From Rhodobacter maris (GTDB lineage Bacteria > Pseudomonadota > Alphaproteobacteria > Rhodobacterales > Rhodobacteraceae), in NCBI RefSeq assembly GCF_900217815.1, contig NZ_OBMT01000001.1:558001-622000 (forward strand): a DNA stretch of 64,000 nt. The letters are read 5' to 3'. Position 1 is the first letter of the stretch; every line of letters starts with the position of its first letter. A program made the translations under genes and the position numbers. The notes under the pieces are model-generated. The model was not told the DNA's origin. It was given only the letters and a program-made list of their open reading frames with translations, and searched no databases. Below are positions 50,696-60,208 of the stretch, in pieces.

Positions 50696-51656
50696 CGACC
50701 GCCTCCGAAAGCGCGGCCCGGCCCCGCTCTGCGCGCAGGTTCTGTGCGAGCAGATCCATCACCGCCATGCGCACCGCCACGCCCATCTCCACCTGCTCCT
50801 GAATCACCGAGCGGTGGATGTCGTCGGCGATCGTGCCGTCGATCTCCACGCCGCGGTTCATCGGCCCGGGGTGCATGACGATGGCATCCTCTTTCGCAAA
50901 GCTCAGCTTCTCGGCATCAAGCCCGTAACGGTGGAAATATTCGCGCTCCGAAGGGATGAAGCCGCCGTCCATCCGCTCGCGTTGGAGCCGCAGCATCATC
51001 ACCACATCGGCGTCGCGCAGCCCCTCACGCATATCTTGATAGACCTCGGCGCCGATCTGATCGAAGCCCGAGGGCATCAGCGTCGGCGGGCCGATCAGGC
51101 GCACCCGGTTTTCCATCTTGCCAAGCAAAAGCAGGTTCGAGCGCGCCACCCGGCTATGGGCGACATCGCCGCAAATCGCCACGGTCAGGCGCTGAATCCG
51201 GCCCTTGGCGCGGCGAATCGTGAGCGCATCGAGCAGCGCCTGAGTCGGGTGCTCGTGCTTGCCGTCGCCCGCGTTCACCACTGCGCAATTGACCTTTTGC
51301 GCGAGCAGATCGACCGCACCCGAAGCGCCGTGCCGCACCACCAGAAGGTCGGGATGCATCGCATTGAGCGTCAGCGCCGTGTCGATCAGCGTTTCGCCCT
51401 TTTTCACGCTCGAGGTTTGCATCGACATGTTCATCACATCGGCGCCGAGCCGCTTGCCGGCCAGCTCGAAGCTCGACTGCGTGCGCGTCGAGTTCTCGAA
51501 GAACATGTTGATCTGCGTCATCCCCTCCAGCGCATCGGTGCGCTTCACCGTGCGGCGGTTGAGGTCGACATAGCGGTCGGCGAGGTCGAGGACGGTGCGG
51601 ATATCCTCGGGGGAGAGATGCTCGATCCCCAGAAGATGGCGGGCGCGGAAAGCCAT
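50688..51656 (-). CDS. pyrB: Aspartate carbamoyltransferase catalytic chain
   Basis: A 322-residue cytoplasmic enzyme making carbamoyl aspartate in pyrimidine synthesis. The carbamoyl-phosphate motif [13 protein letters not shown], the [11 protein letters not shown] motif and MLRLQRERM plus [11 protein letters not shown] are complete. The start at 51656 has GGAGGAAG upstream; a longer open frame crosses into the divergent gene. It heads an operon of overlapping genes: pyrB, two membrane proteins, the inactive dihydroorotase and plsY. No pyrI is present. Confidence 0.94.
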   Translation of the reverse strand: MAFRARHLLGIEHLSPEDIRTVLDLADRYVDLNRRTVKRTDALEGMTQINMFFENSTRTQSSFELAGKRLGADVMNMSMQTSSVKKGETLIDTALTLNAMHPDLLVVRHGASGAVDLLAQKVNCAVVNAGDGKHEHPTQALLDALTIRRAKGRIQRLTVAICGDVAHSRVARSNLLLLGKMENRVRLIGPPTLMPSGFDQIGAEVYQDMREGLRDADVVMMLRLQRERMDGGFIPSEREYFHRYGLDAEKLSFAKEDAIVMHPGPMNRGVEIDGTIADDIHRSVIQEQVEMGVAVRMAVMDLLAQNLRAERGRAALSEAVDV

Positions 51657-51750
51657 GACTTCCTCCGATGTTGTCGGGCTGCTTATGGCAAAAGGGGGGG
51701 CGTGCGTCCAGCGGCTTTGACCGGGTCGGGGGCACATGCGATAGAGAGCC

Positions 51751-52599
51751 ATGCAGAATCCTCCGCCCCCCGACACCGCTCTGGCGCCCCCCCCCGAGAT
51801 CGGCTTCGAGGCCGCGCTTGCGGCGCTCGAATGGATGGTGGAACTCGGCGTGAGCGAACCGGTGGGTGACATCCCCGTCAATGCCTATGAACTGCCCGAA
51901 CGGCTCGTGATCCCCGAGCGCCCTGCCTCCGCTCCCGCGCCGCGGGCAGACCGCCCGCAGCCCCCGGCGCGAGGCATGGCTGCCGAAGGGCCGGACCCGG
52001 TGACCCTGGCTCGGCAGGTCGCGGCGAAGGCGGCAACGCTCGAAGCCCTGCGCGAGGCGATCGAGGACTACGATCTTTGCCCGCTCAAGCAGGGGGCGCG
52101 CAACACCGTCTTTGCCGATGGCAACCCCAAGGCCCGCGTAATGCTGATCGGCGAGGCGCCGGGGCGCGACGAAGACCTGCAGGGCAAGCCCTTTGTCGGC
52201 CGCGCCGGGCAATTGCTCGACCGGATGCTGGCCGCGATCGGTCTGGACCGCGGCTCTCCCGACCCGGCGCGCGCGGTTTATATTGCCAATGTCCTGCCGT
52301 GGCGACCGCCGGTCAACCGCGACCCGGAGCCCGCCGAGATCGCGCAGATGCTGCCGTTTCTCGCCCGGCACGTCGAGCTTGTCGATCCTGACCTGATCGT
52401 TTTGATGGGCAATACCGCCTGCGCCGCGGCACTGGGCACGCGCGGCATCACCCGGCTGCGCGGCAGCTGGACCGAGGCCTTCGGCCGCCCCGCGCTGCCC
52501 ACGCTGCACCCGGCAAACCTGTTGCGCGCGCCTGCCAACAAGCGCCTCGTCTGGGCCGATCTGCTGAGCCTGCGCGCAAGGCTTGAGGGACGAGCCTGA
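51751..52599 (+). CDS. Uracil-DNA glycosylase superfamily protein
   Basis: A 282-residue protein with the fold of family 4/5 uracil-DNA glycosylases, which remove uracil from DNA. An N-terminal Pro-rich region (about 1-90) precedes the domain. The active-site loop [33 protein letters not shown] and [11 protein letters not shown] are present. The four iron-sulphur Cys of family 4 are mostly missing: the first pair reads DYDLC, the third position is Trp (LPWRPP) and the fourth is Met (AQMLPF). So no cluster is expected, as in many alphaproteobacterial homologues. Divergent from pyrB. Confidence 0.85.
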   Translation: MQNPPPPDTALAPPPEIGFEAALAALEWMVELGVSEPVGDIPVNAYELPERLVIPERPASAPAPRADRPQPPARGMAAEGPDPVTLARQVAAKAATLEALREAIEDYDLCPLKQGARNTVFADGNPKARVMLIGEAPGRDEDLQGKPFVGRAGQLLDRMLAAIGLDRGSPDPARAVYIANVLPWRPPVNRDPEPAEIAQMLPFLARHVELVDPDLIVLMGNTACAAALGTRGITRLRGSWTEAFGRPALPTLHPANLLRAPANKRLVWADLLSLRARLEGRA

Positions 52600-52744
52600 T
52601 TTCCGTTCCATGAATTCTTCGTGATATGCGACGGGATCACGCGGAGCGGCCGTATCTCTCGTGCAAAAGGTTGTGAAATCCGCCCGCCCTCCTACTTTCG
52701 TGCAATGCCCAAGCGGCCCCAGCCAGAGACTGCAGGACCCTGAC

Positions 52745-54214
52745 ATGCGTTTTCTCGTTCGATCTCTCACCGGGCTTTTTCTTTTCGCCCTGACGCTCGC
52801 GTTGCTGGCGGTCGGCGGCTTCACGATGAAATCGGCGATCGATGCCCGGGCCAAGGCGCCGGGGCGCATGCATGGCGCGCAGGAACGTATCTTCGCCGCC
52901 AATGTCGCCACGCTCGATTTCGGCACCCGCCAGCCGGTGCTGACGGCCTATGGCGAGCTGCGCACCCTGCGCGAACTTGAAATCCGCGCACCGGCCGCGG
53001 GCACGCTCCTCTCCCTCTCGCCCAATTTCGTCGAAGGCGGGCAGGTTGCGGCGGGCGAGCTTCTGGTCACGCTCGATCCGGCCGAGACGCAGGCGGCGCG
53101 CGATTCCGCACTCGCATCAAAAGCCGAGGCGGAAGCTGCGCTGGCACTTGCGGGCCGCACGCTGACGCTTGCCGGGGGCGATCTGGGCGCCGCCGAGCGG
53201 CAGGCCGAATTGCGGCAGAAGGCGCTCGAACGCGCCCGCTCGATCGGTGCGCGCGGCTTTGGCGCCACTGCCGATATCGAGACCGCCGAGCTTGCCCTGT
53301 CCGCCGCTGAACAGGCGGTGCTGACGAAACGCTCGGCGCTTTCTTCGGCCGAAGCCGGGCTCGATCAGGCGAAAAACGCGCTGCGCCGTGCCGAGATCGC
53401 GCTCTCCGAGGCCGAGCGGAAGCTTGCCGAAACGCAGATCCGCGCCGATTTCGCCGGTCAGTTGTCAGGGGTGAGCACGGTTGCGGGGCGACCGGTTTCG
53501 AACAACGAGATCCTCGCCACGCTGATTGACCCGGTGACGCTCGAAGTCGCCTTCCGCCTCTCTACGGCGCAATATGTCCGCCTCACCGACACCTCGGGCG
53601 CGCTGATGCCGCTTTCGGCCACGGTCTCGCTCGATCTTGGGGAGAAACGCATCACCGTTCCCGCCCGGCTTGCGCGGGCGGGGGCTGCGGTCGAGGAAGG
53701 ACAGGCTGGGCGGCTTGTGTTTGCCCGGCTCGAGGCGGTTTCCGGCCTCAAGGCGGGCGATTTCGTCACCGTCACGCTCGCGATGCCGGCGCTTGAGGCG
53801 GTGGCGCTCTTGCCCGCCGCGGCCGTGGGCGCAGATGGCAAGGTGCTGGTGCTCGATGCCGGGGAACGGCTTCATGGCGAGCCGGTCGAGGTGGTGCACC
53901 GGCAGGGCGACGATGTGCTGATCCGCGCCGCGGGGCTCAAAAGCGGGCAGGAAGTAGTGGCGGAACGCACCCCGCTTCTGGGCGAGGGGCTCAAGCTGCG
54001 CCCGCTGCGCCGCGATGCGATGGGCGCTACGATCGCGCCGCCGAAACCCGCCGATGTGGTGCTGGACGAGGCGCGCAGGGCCAGGCTCATCGCCGCGGTC
54101 GAGAGCAACAGCCGGATGGGTGCGGAGGCGAAAGCACGCATTCTGGCCCAGTTGCGACAGGAGTCCGTGCCCGCCGAGGTGGTCGAACGGATCGAATCGC
54201 GGATGGGAGGCTGA
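52745..54214 (+). CDS. RND efflux periplasmic adaptor (HlyD family)
   Basis: A 489-residue membrane-fusion protein of an RND efflux system, anchored by an N-terminal helix (about 8-26). The lipoyl-like half-motifs (LRELEIRAPAAGTLLSL and KLAETQIRADFAGQLSGV) flank a long helical hairpin (about 115-215), followed by the beta-barrel and membrane-proximal parts. A C-terminal extension of about 60 residues is unusual. It is 3 bases before the pump gene. No outer membrane channel is encoded nearby. Confidence 0.88.
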   Translation: MRFLVRSLTGLFLFALTLALLAVGGFTMKSAIDARAKAPGRMHGAQERIFAANVATLDFGTRQPVLTAYGELRTLRELEIRAPAAGTLLSLSPNFVEGGQVAAGELLVTLDPAETQAARDSALASKAEAEAALALAGRTLTLAGGDLGAAERQAELRQKALERARSIGARGFGATADIETAELALSAAEQAVLTKRSALSSAEAGLDQAKNALRRAEIALSEAERKLAETQIRADFAGQLSGVSTVAGRPVSNNEILATLIDPVTLEVAFRLSTAQYVRLTDTSGALMPLSATVSLDLGEKRITVPARLARAGAAVEEGQAGRLVFARLEAVSGLKAGDFVTVTLAMPALEAVALLPAAAVGADGKVLVLDAGERLHGEPVEVVHRQGDDVLIRAAGLKSGQEVVAERTPLLGEGLKLRPLRRDAMGATIAPPKPADVVLDEARRARLIAAVESNSRMGAEAKARILAQLRQESVPAEVVERIESRMGG

Positions 54215-54217
54215 CCG

Positions 54218-57200
54218 ATGACCTCTGCCTCTCGCGAAACCCCGCCCGAAGGCCCGGCCGCGACGGGCGCGCTCAATGCCTCCGCGGCCGCCGCGGCACT
54301 GGCCGAGGGCGAATTCGCCCGCCCCGGAGAGACCTTGCCGAAACCGCACGGCATCATCGCGCTGTTCACCCGCCACCGCACGCTTGCCAATCTGCTGCTC
54401 GTCGTGCTGCTGCTGGCGGGTGCGGTGACGCTTCCGAAGCTGCGCGCGCAATTCTTCCCCGATTCCGTTGAGGAGACGGTGACCGTCTCGGTGGTCTGGG
54501 AAGGCGCGGGCGCGGAAGAGATCGACCGGGCCATCGTGCAGGTGCTTGAACCTTCGCTGATCGCCGTCGAAGGCGTGTCGGAATCGGAAAGCCGTTCGAT
54601 CGAGGGCGCGGCGAAGATCACCCTCACTTTTGAAGACGGATGGGACATGAGCCGTGCCGTCTCTGAGGTGGAGCAGGCGGTCAATACCGCGGGGGATCTG
54701 CCGGAGGCGGCAGAAGAGCCCGAGATCGCGCGCGGGGCCTGGCGCGATACCGTTACCGATGTAGTGATCACCGGCCCGCTCTCGCCCGAGCAGATCGCCC
54801 GACTTGCAGACGAACTCGTCACACGGCTCTATGCCGAGGGGGTGACGCGCACCACGATTCAAGGATTCCTGGCGCCGCAAACGGTGGTGGAGCTGCCCAC
54901 CGCGCAGATGATGCGCCACGATGTGACACTTTCCGAGATTGCCGCGGTGATCGGCGCCGAAGCCGCGACCTCGCCCGCGGGCGATGTGGCCAGCGGCGCG
55001 CAGCGGGTGCGGATCGGCGAAGAGCGGCGGGAGGCCCGCACGATCTCCGAACTCGTGCTGCGCAAGGAGGATGACGGCGCGCTGCTCCGGGTGGGCGACG
55101 TGGCACGGGTGCGCGTCGAGGGCGGCAACCGCGAGCGCGCCTATTATGTCGGCGACAATCCGGCGATTTCCATCAACGTCGGCCGCTCCGCCGAGGGCGA
55201 TGCGATCGCGCTGCAACACAAGGTCGAAGATGTGGTCGGCCAGATGCGCCCGACGCTGCCCGCGGCGACGTCGATGGACCTGATCCGCTCGCGCTCCGAG
55301 GCGATTCAGGCGCGGCTCGACCTTCTGATGCGCAACGGCACGCAGGGGCTCGTCCTCGTGGTGGTGCTGCTTTTTCTCTTCCTCAACGCCCGCACCGCCT
55401 TCTGGGTGGCGATGGGCATCCCGACCGCGATCGCCGCCGCGCTCTGCGCGATGTATCTCGCGGGAATGACGCTCAACATGATCTCGATCTTCGCGCTGAT
55501 CCTGACGCTCGGGATCGTCGTCGACGATGCGATCGTGGTGGGCGAGCACGCCGATTTCCGGGCCCGGGATCTGGGCGAGCATCCTGTACTCGCCGCCGAG
55601 CAGGGCGCGCGGCGGATGCTGGCGCCGGTAATGGCCTCCTCGCTGACCTCGATCATCGCCTTTGGCGGGCTGACACAGATGGGCGGGCCGATGGGGCGGA
55701 TGGTCTCTGACATCCCCTGGACAGTGATTGCCGTGCTCACCGCCTCGCTGGTCGAATGCTTCCTGATCCTGCCCAATCACATGGCCCATGCGCTCGCTCA
55801 TACGGCCAAGGAGCGCTGGTACGACTGGCCCTCGCGCAAGGTGAATGCCGGGCTCGACTGGTTCCGGCTGCACGTTATGCGCCCCTTCGTGCGGATGGTG
55901 TTGCTGGCGCGCTATGCGGTGCTCGCAGGCGCGGTCTCGCTGATGCTCGCCTCTGTCGCGCTTGTGGTGGGCGGCGCAGTGCAATGGCGCTTCTTCAGCC
56001 CGCCCGAACAATCCATGGTTTCGGCCGCCTTCTCGATGCTCGCGGGCGCCAAGCGCGAAGATACGCTCGCGCAGATGCACGCCCTGCAAGCCGCGGCCGA
56101 AGAGGTGGGCGCGGGCTATGAGAAAGAATACGGCACCAATCCGGTGACCTATGTGGTGGCCCAGATCGGCGGCGCGGTCGGCCGCTCGCTCGCCTCCGCC
56201 GACAGCAAGGATGCCGATCTTCTTGGCGCGATCACCATCGAATTGATCGATCAGGATTACCGCAGCTATTCCTCTGCCGATTTTCTGGCCCGGTTCGAGG
56301 CCGCGGCAGAAAAGCATCCGCTGATCGAGGAGCTGAGCTTCCGCTCGTTCTTTTCCGGCCCCTCCTCGGATGGCATCTCAGTGAAATTCGCCGATGCCGA
56401 GAGCCGGGTTCTGAAGGAAGCGGCGGAGGATCTCAAGCTGGCGCTTGCCGCTTTTCCCGAGGTGTCCGCGCTTGAGGACAATCTCGCCTATGACAAGGAA
56501 GAGCTGATCCTCGATCTCACCCCGCAGGGGGCCGCGCTCGGCTTCGACATCGACATGCTCTCGCGGGAATTGCGCGCCCGTCTCAACGGTATCGAGGCGG
56601 CCACTTTCCCCGATGGCACGCGCGAGGCGGCAATCCGCGTCGAGATGCCGGAAGAGGAGCTGACCGCCGATTTTCTGGACCGCATGCAGATGCGCACGCC
56701 CGCCGGCGCCTGGGTGCCGCTCTCCGAGATCGTCTCGGCGCGCACCGCAATCGGCTTCTCGACGATCCGGCGCGAGGATGGCGTGCGCTCGGTCGAGGTG
56801 ACGGGCAATATCTCCGAAGACAATGCAGAGCGCGCCAACGAGATCGAGCGGCAGATGACGCAGGTGATCTTGCCACGCATCGCCGAGGAATACGGCGTGA
56901 GCTGGAGCCTGGGCGGCGCCGCCGAGCGCGAGCGCGAATTCATGGGCGATGCGATGCTCGGCCTCGCCCTGGTGCTGATCGGCATCTACATCTGCCTCGC
57001 CTGGATCTTCTCCTCCTGGACGCGGCCGCTGGTGGTTATGTCGGTCATTCCCTTCGGGCTGATCGGCGCCTTCTGGGGCCATTGGCACTGGGGCGTGCCG
57101 CTTTCCATGTTCTCGGTCGTCGGCCTCATCGGCATGACCGGGATCATCATCAACGATGCGATCGTGCTCATTTCGACAATCGACGAATATGCGGTCCGCC

Positions 57201-57682
57201 GCGGGTTGCGCCCGGCCATTGTCGATGCGGTGGCCGACCGGTTGCGCCCGGTGATGCTGACCACATTGACCACCGTGCTCGGCCTCGGGCCGCTCCTTTA
57301 TGAGCGTTCCTCCTCGGCCTTGTTCCTCAAGCCGACCGTCATCACCCTCGTCTACGGGCTCGGGTTCGGCATGGTGATCGTGCTCGTCGTCGTGCCCGCA
57401 GCCCTGGCGGCGGGCGAAGATTTTGGCCATGCGCTCCGCGCGCTGCGCCGCGGCCTCGCCGGGGCCCATGCCGGCGGCCGGCGGCTGCGCGCGGTCCTCG
57501 GCCTCGCCGCGGCGGCAATGGTGCTCTCCTTTTCCGCAACGCTTGGCCGGGCGCTCTGGGATAGCGCGGGGGTGATGCCCGCATTCGGCCTCTTCCTGGG
57601 GATCGCTGCCGCGATCACGCTCGCGGCGGGCGGGCTTGCGCCACGGCTCTTGCGCGGGCCTCGGAGGGAGGCGGCGGAATGA
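54218..57682 (+). CDS. RND-family efflux pump
   Basis: A 1154-residue inner membrane proton-driven pump of the AcrB/MexB superfamily. Twelve helices are expected, the first at about 58-76 after an unusually long, Ala-rich cytoplasmic N-terminus (about 50 residues). The helix 4 proton-relay Asp pair is in ILTLGIVVDDAIVVGEH. The helix 11-12 region (MTGIIINDAIVLISTID and RPVMLTTLTTVLGLGP) is typical. The C-terminal 90 residues contain two further hydrophobic stretches not usual for the family. Substrates unknown; the pair with the adaptor gene is clear. Confidence 0.93.
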   Translation: MTSASRETPPEGPAATGALNASAAAAALAEGEFARPGETLPKPHGIIALFTRHRTLANLLLVVLLLAGAVTLPKLRAQFFPDSVEETVTVSVVWEGAGAEEIDRAIVQVLEPSLIAVEGVSESESRSIEGAAKITLTFEDGWDMSRAVSEVEQAVNTAGDLPEAAEEPEIARGAWRDTVTDVVITGPLSPEQIARLADELVTRLYAEGVTRTTIQGFLAPQTVVELPTAQMMRHDVTLSEIAAVIGAEAATSPAGDVASGAQRVRIGEERREARTISELVLRKEDDGALLRVGDVARVRVEGGNRERAYYVGDNPAISINVGRSAEGDAIALQHKVEDVVGQMRPTLPAATSMDLIRSRSEAIQARLDLLMRNGTQGLVLVVVLLFLFLNARTAFWVAMGIPTAIAAALCAMYLAGMTLNMISIFALILTLGIVVDDAIVVGEHADFRARDLGEHPVLAAEQGARRMLAPVMASSLTSIIAFGGLTQMGGPMGRMVSDIPWTVIAVLTASLVECFLILPNHMAHALAHTAKERWYDWPSRKVNAGLDWFRLHVMRPFVRMVLLARYAVLAGAVSLMLASVALVVGGAVQWRFFSPPEQSMVSAAFSMLAGAKREDTLAQMHALQAAAEEVGAGYEKEYGTNPVTYVVAQIGGAVGRSLASADSKDADLLGAITIELIDQDYRSYSSADFLARFEAAAEKHPLIEELSFRSFFSGPSSDGISVKFADAESRVLKEAAEDLKLALAAFPEVSALEDNLAYDKEELILDLTPQGAALGFDIDMLSRELRARLNGIEAATFPDGTREAAIRVEMPEEELTADFLDRMQMRTPAGAWVPLSEIVSARTAIGFSTIRREDGVRSVEVTGNISEDNAERANEIERQMTQVILPRIAEEYGVSWSLGGAAEREREFMGDAMLGLALVLIGIYICLAWIFSSWTRPLVVMSVIPFGLIGAFWGHWHWGVPLSMFSVVGLIGMTGIIINDAIVLISTIDEYAVRRGLRPAIVDAVADRLRPVMLTTLTTVLGLGPLLYERSSSALFLKPTVITLVYGLGFGMVIVLVVVPAALAAGEDFGHALRALRRGLAGAHAGGRRLRAVLGLAAAAMVLSFSATLGRALWDSAGVMPAFGLFLGIAAAITLAAGGLAPRLLRGPRREAAE

Positions 57683-57685
57683 GGA

Positions 57686-58480
57686 TCAGGGCGCCGGGCA
57701 GCCCTCGATCTCGACGGCGCCCGCAGCGCTCACCACGGTGATGCGCAGATCGCCCTGATCGAGCGGGAAGGGCGCGCCGTTCTCGGGCACGAATTCGGCC
57801 CGCGCCATCAGCAACGGCCCCTCGCGATGCTGCAACGTATCGGAGACCCACATCGGACGCGAGGCAAGTTCGAACAGCGCCACCTCGCCCGGCATCGGCG
57901 GCAGGGCGATCGCCGCCTCCACCCGCATCCCGTCGCGGATCGGCGCCACGCGGCAGCGCGCACGGCCGGGCAGCTTGCGCGGTTCGGACGCGAGCGCTGC
58001 GGCAATCACCGGATCGGCGGCACCGGGACGATCAAGCGTGGCGGAAAGATCGAGATGCACCGGCACGCAGATCTCGTGGCAAATGCCGAAATCGAGATCC
58101 GCATGCAGCGTGACCGGCGCGCCGATCTCTTTTGGCGTGATCACCAGGGGCAACACCAGCCCGTCATGATAGCCCACCGTGCGCATGCCGTTTTGCTCGA
58201 ACACATCCGGCGCGGGCCAGACGAGGCGCAGCGCGGCAAGGTTTTCGGAGCCCCCGAACTGCAGGATCGGCGGCACCCCGGCCTCGCCCGGCACCCGCCA
58301 GTAGGTTTTCCAGCCCGGCGCAAGGCGGAGTTGCAGCGCGGCAATGCGCGTGCCATCGGCGTTGCTCCAGCCCGGCAGGATCTCCGCGCCCAGCAGGCCG
58401 GGCGGCAATGCGGCCTCCTGCGCCGCCACCGGCAGGGCAAGGGCAAGAAGGATCGGCAGAGCGGGCAGGATCGGGCGCAT
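57686..58480 (-). CDS. DsbD N-terminal-domain-like periplasmic protein
   Basis: A 264-residue exported protein (Sec signal about 1-20, ending in VAAQ). It matches the N-terminal immunoglobulin-like domain of DsbD, with the redox Cys pair in DFGICHEICVPV; in DsbD this domain passes electrons to periplasmic partners. The membrane part and the thioredoxin part of DsbD are absent, so it must work with a separate transmembrane protein, or have another role in periplasmic thiol or cytochrome c handling. Convergent with the pump gene and divergent from yqgE. Confidence 0.75.
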   Translation of the reverse strand: MRPILPALPILLALALPVAAQEAALPPGLLGAEILPGWSNADGTRIAALQLRLAPGWKTYWRVPGEAGVPPILQFGGSENLAALRLVWPAPDVFEQNGMRTVGYHDGLVLPLVITPKEIGAPVTLHADLDFGICHEICVPVHLDLSATLDRPGAADPVIAAALASEPRKLPGRARCRVAPIRDGMRVEAAIALPPMPGEVALFELASRPMWVSDTLQHREGPLLMARAEFVPENGAPFPLDQGDLRITVVSAAGAVEIEGCPAP

Positions 58481-58637
58481 GTCTTGGGATAGCCGCTGCA
58501 GCTCGGGCCTTCCAAGTCACAAAAGCGCCAAGCGCGCGATCGGGAGCGCCGGCGTGGCGGCTTTGCCGCAGACAGGGCTTGATTGCGCCGCCCGCGACGC
58601 CACCTATGGAAGGCACGGGCGCACCGAGGAGGCCAAG

Positions 58638-59189
58638 ATGGATCTGACCGGGAAACTTCTGATCGCCATGCCGGGCATGGAGGATCCGCGCTTTGAACAT
58701 TCGGTGGTGGTGGTCTGCGCCCATTCGTCCGAAGGCGCGATGGGGCTCATCGTCAACAAGCCGGTGCCGAAACCCGATCTGGGCGGGCTCTTCGAGCAGA
58801 TCGGCATTCCGCTCACCGCGGGCGGGCGGGCTTCGGCGCCGCTCCTGTTCGGCGGCCCGGTCGAAACCGGGCGCGGCTTCGTGCTGCATTCGGCCGACTG
58901 GTTCGCCGCCACGATGCCGGTGGGCGAGGGGCTGGCGATGACGGCGACGCGCGACATTCTTGAGGAATGGGGAGCCGGGCGCGGCCCCGCACAGGCGATG
59001 CTGATGCTCGGCTATGCCGGCTGGGGGCCGGGCCAGCTCGAGCGCGAGATCCTTGCCAATGGCTGGCTGATTGCAGAGCCAAATCCGGCGCTTGCACTGG
59101 ATGCCGAACATGGCACGAAATGGACCCGTGCGCTCGGCGCGATGGGGGTGGATCCGCGCTCGCTTTCGGCTGCGGCGGGGCACGCCTGA
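58638..59189 (+). CDS. yqgE: YqgE/AlgH family protein (UPF0301)
   Basis: A 183-residue cytoplasmic protein of the conserved YqgE/AlgH family. The starting region LTGKLLIAMPGMEDPRFEHSV, then GAMGLIVNKP, LLFGGPVETGRGFVLH and LGYAGWGPGQLEREI are the family hallmarks. GAGGAGG lies upstream of the ATG. Molecular function is not established. It ends 6 bases from fdsD on the other strand. Confidence 0.93.
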   Translation: MDLTGKLLIAMPGMEDPRFEHSVVVVCAHSSEGAMGLIVNKPVPKPDLGGLFEQIGIPLTAGGRASAPLLFGGPVETGRGFVLHSADWFAATMPVGEGLAMTATRDILEEWGAGRGPAQAMLMLGYAGWGPGQLEREILANGWLIAEPNPALALDAEHGTKWTRALGAMGVDPRSLSAAAGHA

Positions 59190-59195
59190 GGCGGC

Positions 59196-59408
59196 TCAGC
59201 CCGGCGGGCGGATCTGCGGCGCAGCAGCGATCACCAACGCATCAAGCCCTGTGCCCCCTTCGGCAATATGGGTGAGCAGCGCGGCCCGCATCGGCGCGGC
59301 CCAACTCTCCGAGATATGCGCCGCGACCGCCTCGGCCTGATCGCCGCGTTGCACCGCAAAGAACGCGGCAATCTGGTTTGCCATCCGGATCAGTTTTTCC
59401 TGGCTCAT
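59196..59408 (-). CDS. fdsD: Formate dehydrogenase delta subunit
   Basis: A 70-residue protein of the FdsD family (EKLIRMANQIAAFFAVQRGD, then HISESWAAPMRAAL). In NAD-dependent formate dehydrogenases it is needed for assembly of the active enzyme. It has no metal-binding motif. ATGA overlap with fdhD and last gene of the fds operon. Confidence 0.92.
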   Translation of the reverse strand: MSQEKLIRMANQIAAFFAVQRGDQAEAVAAHISESWAAPMRAALLTHIAEGGTGLDALVIAAAPQIRPPG

Positions 59409-60208
59409 GCCTTTCCCTCCTCTGGGGCGCAGAACAGCACCAGCCCGTCCGGCCCGCGCGCGATGAGCGCGAGTCCGGCCTTCCGCGCCTCTTCCACGGC
59501 AAGCGCCGTCGGGCTTGAGGCGCCAATCAGCGCCCCCGCCCCGATCATCGCCGCCTTCTGCACCAGATCAACCGAGAGCCGAGAGGTGATCACCAGGGCC
59601 CCCGTTCCCGGGGTGATTCCTGCGCGCGCAAGCGCCCCCGCAAGCTTGTCGAGCGCATTGTGCCGCCCGACATCCTCGCGGCAGAGCAGCAACCGCCCGT
59701 CACACCAGAAGCCGGCGGCATGGGTGGCGCGCACGGCATCGTGCAACACCTGTGCCTCCCGCAAGGCCTGCAGGGCAGCGCTGGCGCGGGGGGCTGGGGC
59801 GCCGAGCGCCAGCGCGGCGCCCCAGCCCCCCGCGCCCCGGGGCGCCCGCGGCAGCGGGCGCAACGCCTCGGAGAGGCTCTCGAGGCCGCAAAGCCCGCAG
59901 CCCACAGGCCCCGCCATCGCACGCCGCCGGGCCGCAAACCGCGCCGCCGCCGGGGCGGCGAGCCAGCCGCGCAATTCGACGCCACGCTCCTGCACGACGG
60001 TTTCGCTACGCAGCAAATCCCCCGCTGCAGCGATCAACCCCTCGGTGAGCGCAAAACCGAGATAAAAATCCTCAAGATCGACGGGCGTCGCCATCATCAC
60101 CGCCTGCGTCACCCCCTCGAAAACGAGCGCCACCGGCACTTCCTCGGCAAGCACCGCATCCCCGCCGCCCGGCAGGCCCACCCGCACCGCACCCGCGGGC
60201 AGGCTCAT
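59405..60208 (-). CDS. fdsC: Sulfurtransferase FdhD/FdsC for formate dehydrogenase
   Basis: A 267-residue cytoplasmic protein of the FdhD family. It carries sulphur from a cysteine desulfurase to the bis-MGD cofactor and so activates FdsA. The central CGLCG motif is present (GPVGCGLCGLESL), as are CREDVGRHNALDKL and SRLSVDLVQKAA. A Gly/Ala-rich insert (about 125-145) is not usual. ATGA overlaps with fdsA and fdsD show that it is made with the enzyme, as in the R. capsulatus fdsGBACD operon. Confidence 0.93.
   Translation of the reverse strand: MSLPAGAVRVGLPGGGDAVLAEEVPVALVFEGVTQAVMMATPVDLEDFYLGFALTEGLIAAAGDLLRSETVVQERGVELRGWLAAPAAARFAARRRAMAGPVGCGLCGLESLSEALRPLPRAPRGAGGWGAALALGAPAPRASAALQALREAQVLHDAVRATHAAGFWCDGRLLLCREDVGRHNALDKLAGALARAGITPGTGALVITSRLSVDLVQKAAMIGAGALIGASSPTALAVEEARKAGLALIARGPDGLVLFCAPEEGKA

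Noticed and set aside
53465-56317. A 950-codon open frame antisense to the RND pair
   Set aside because: Same reasons: antisense shadow with low-complexity composition; both genes of the pair are certain.
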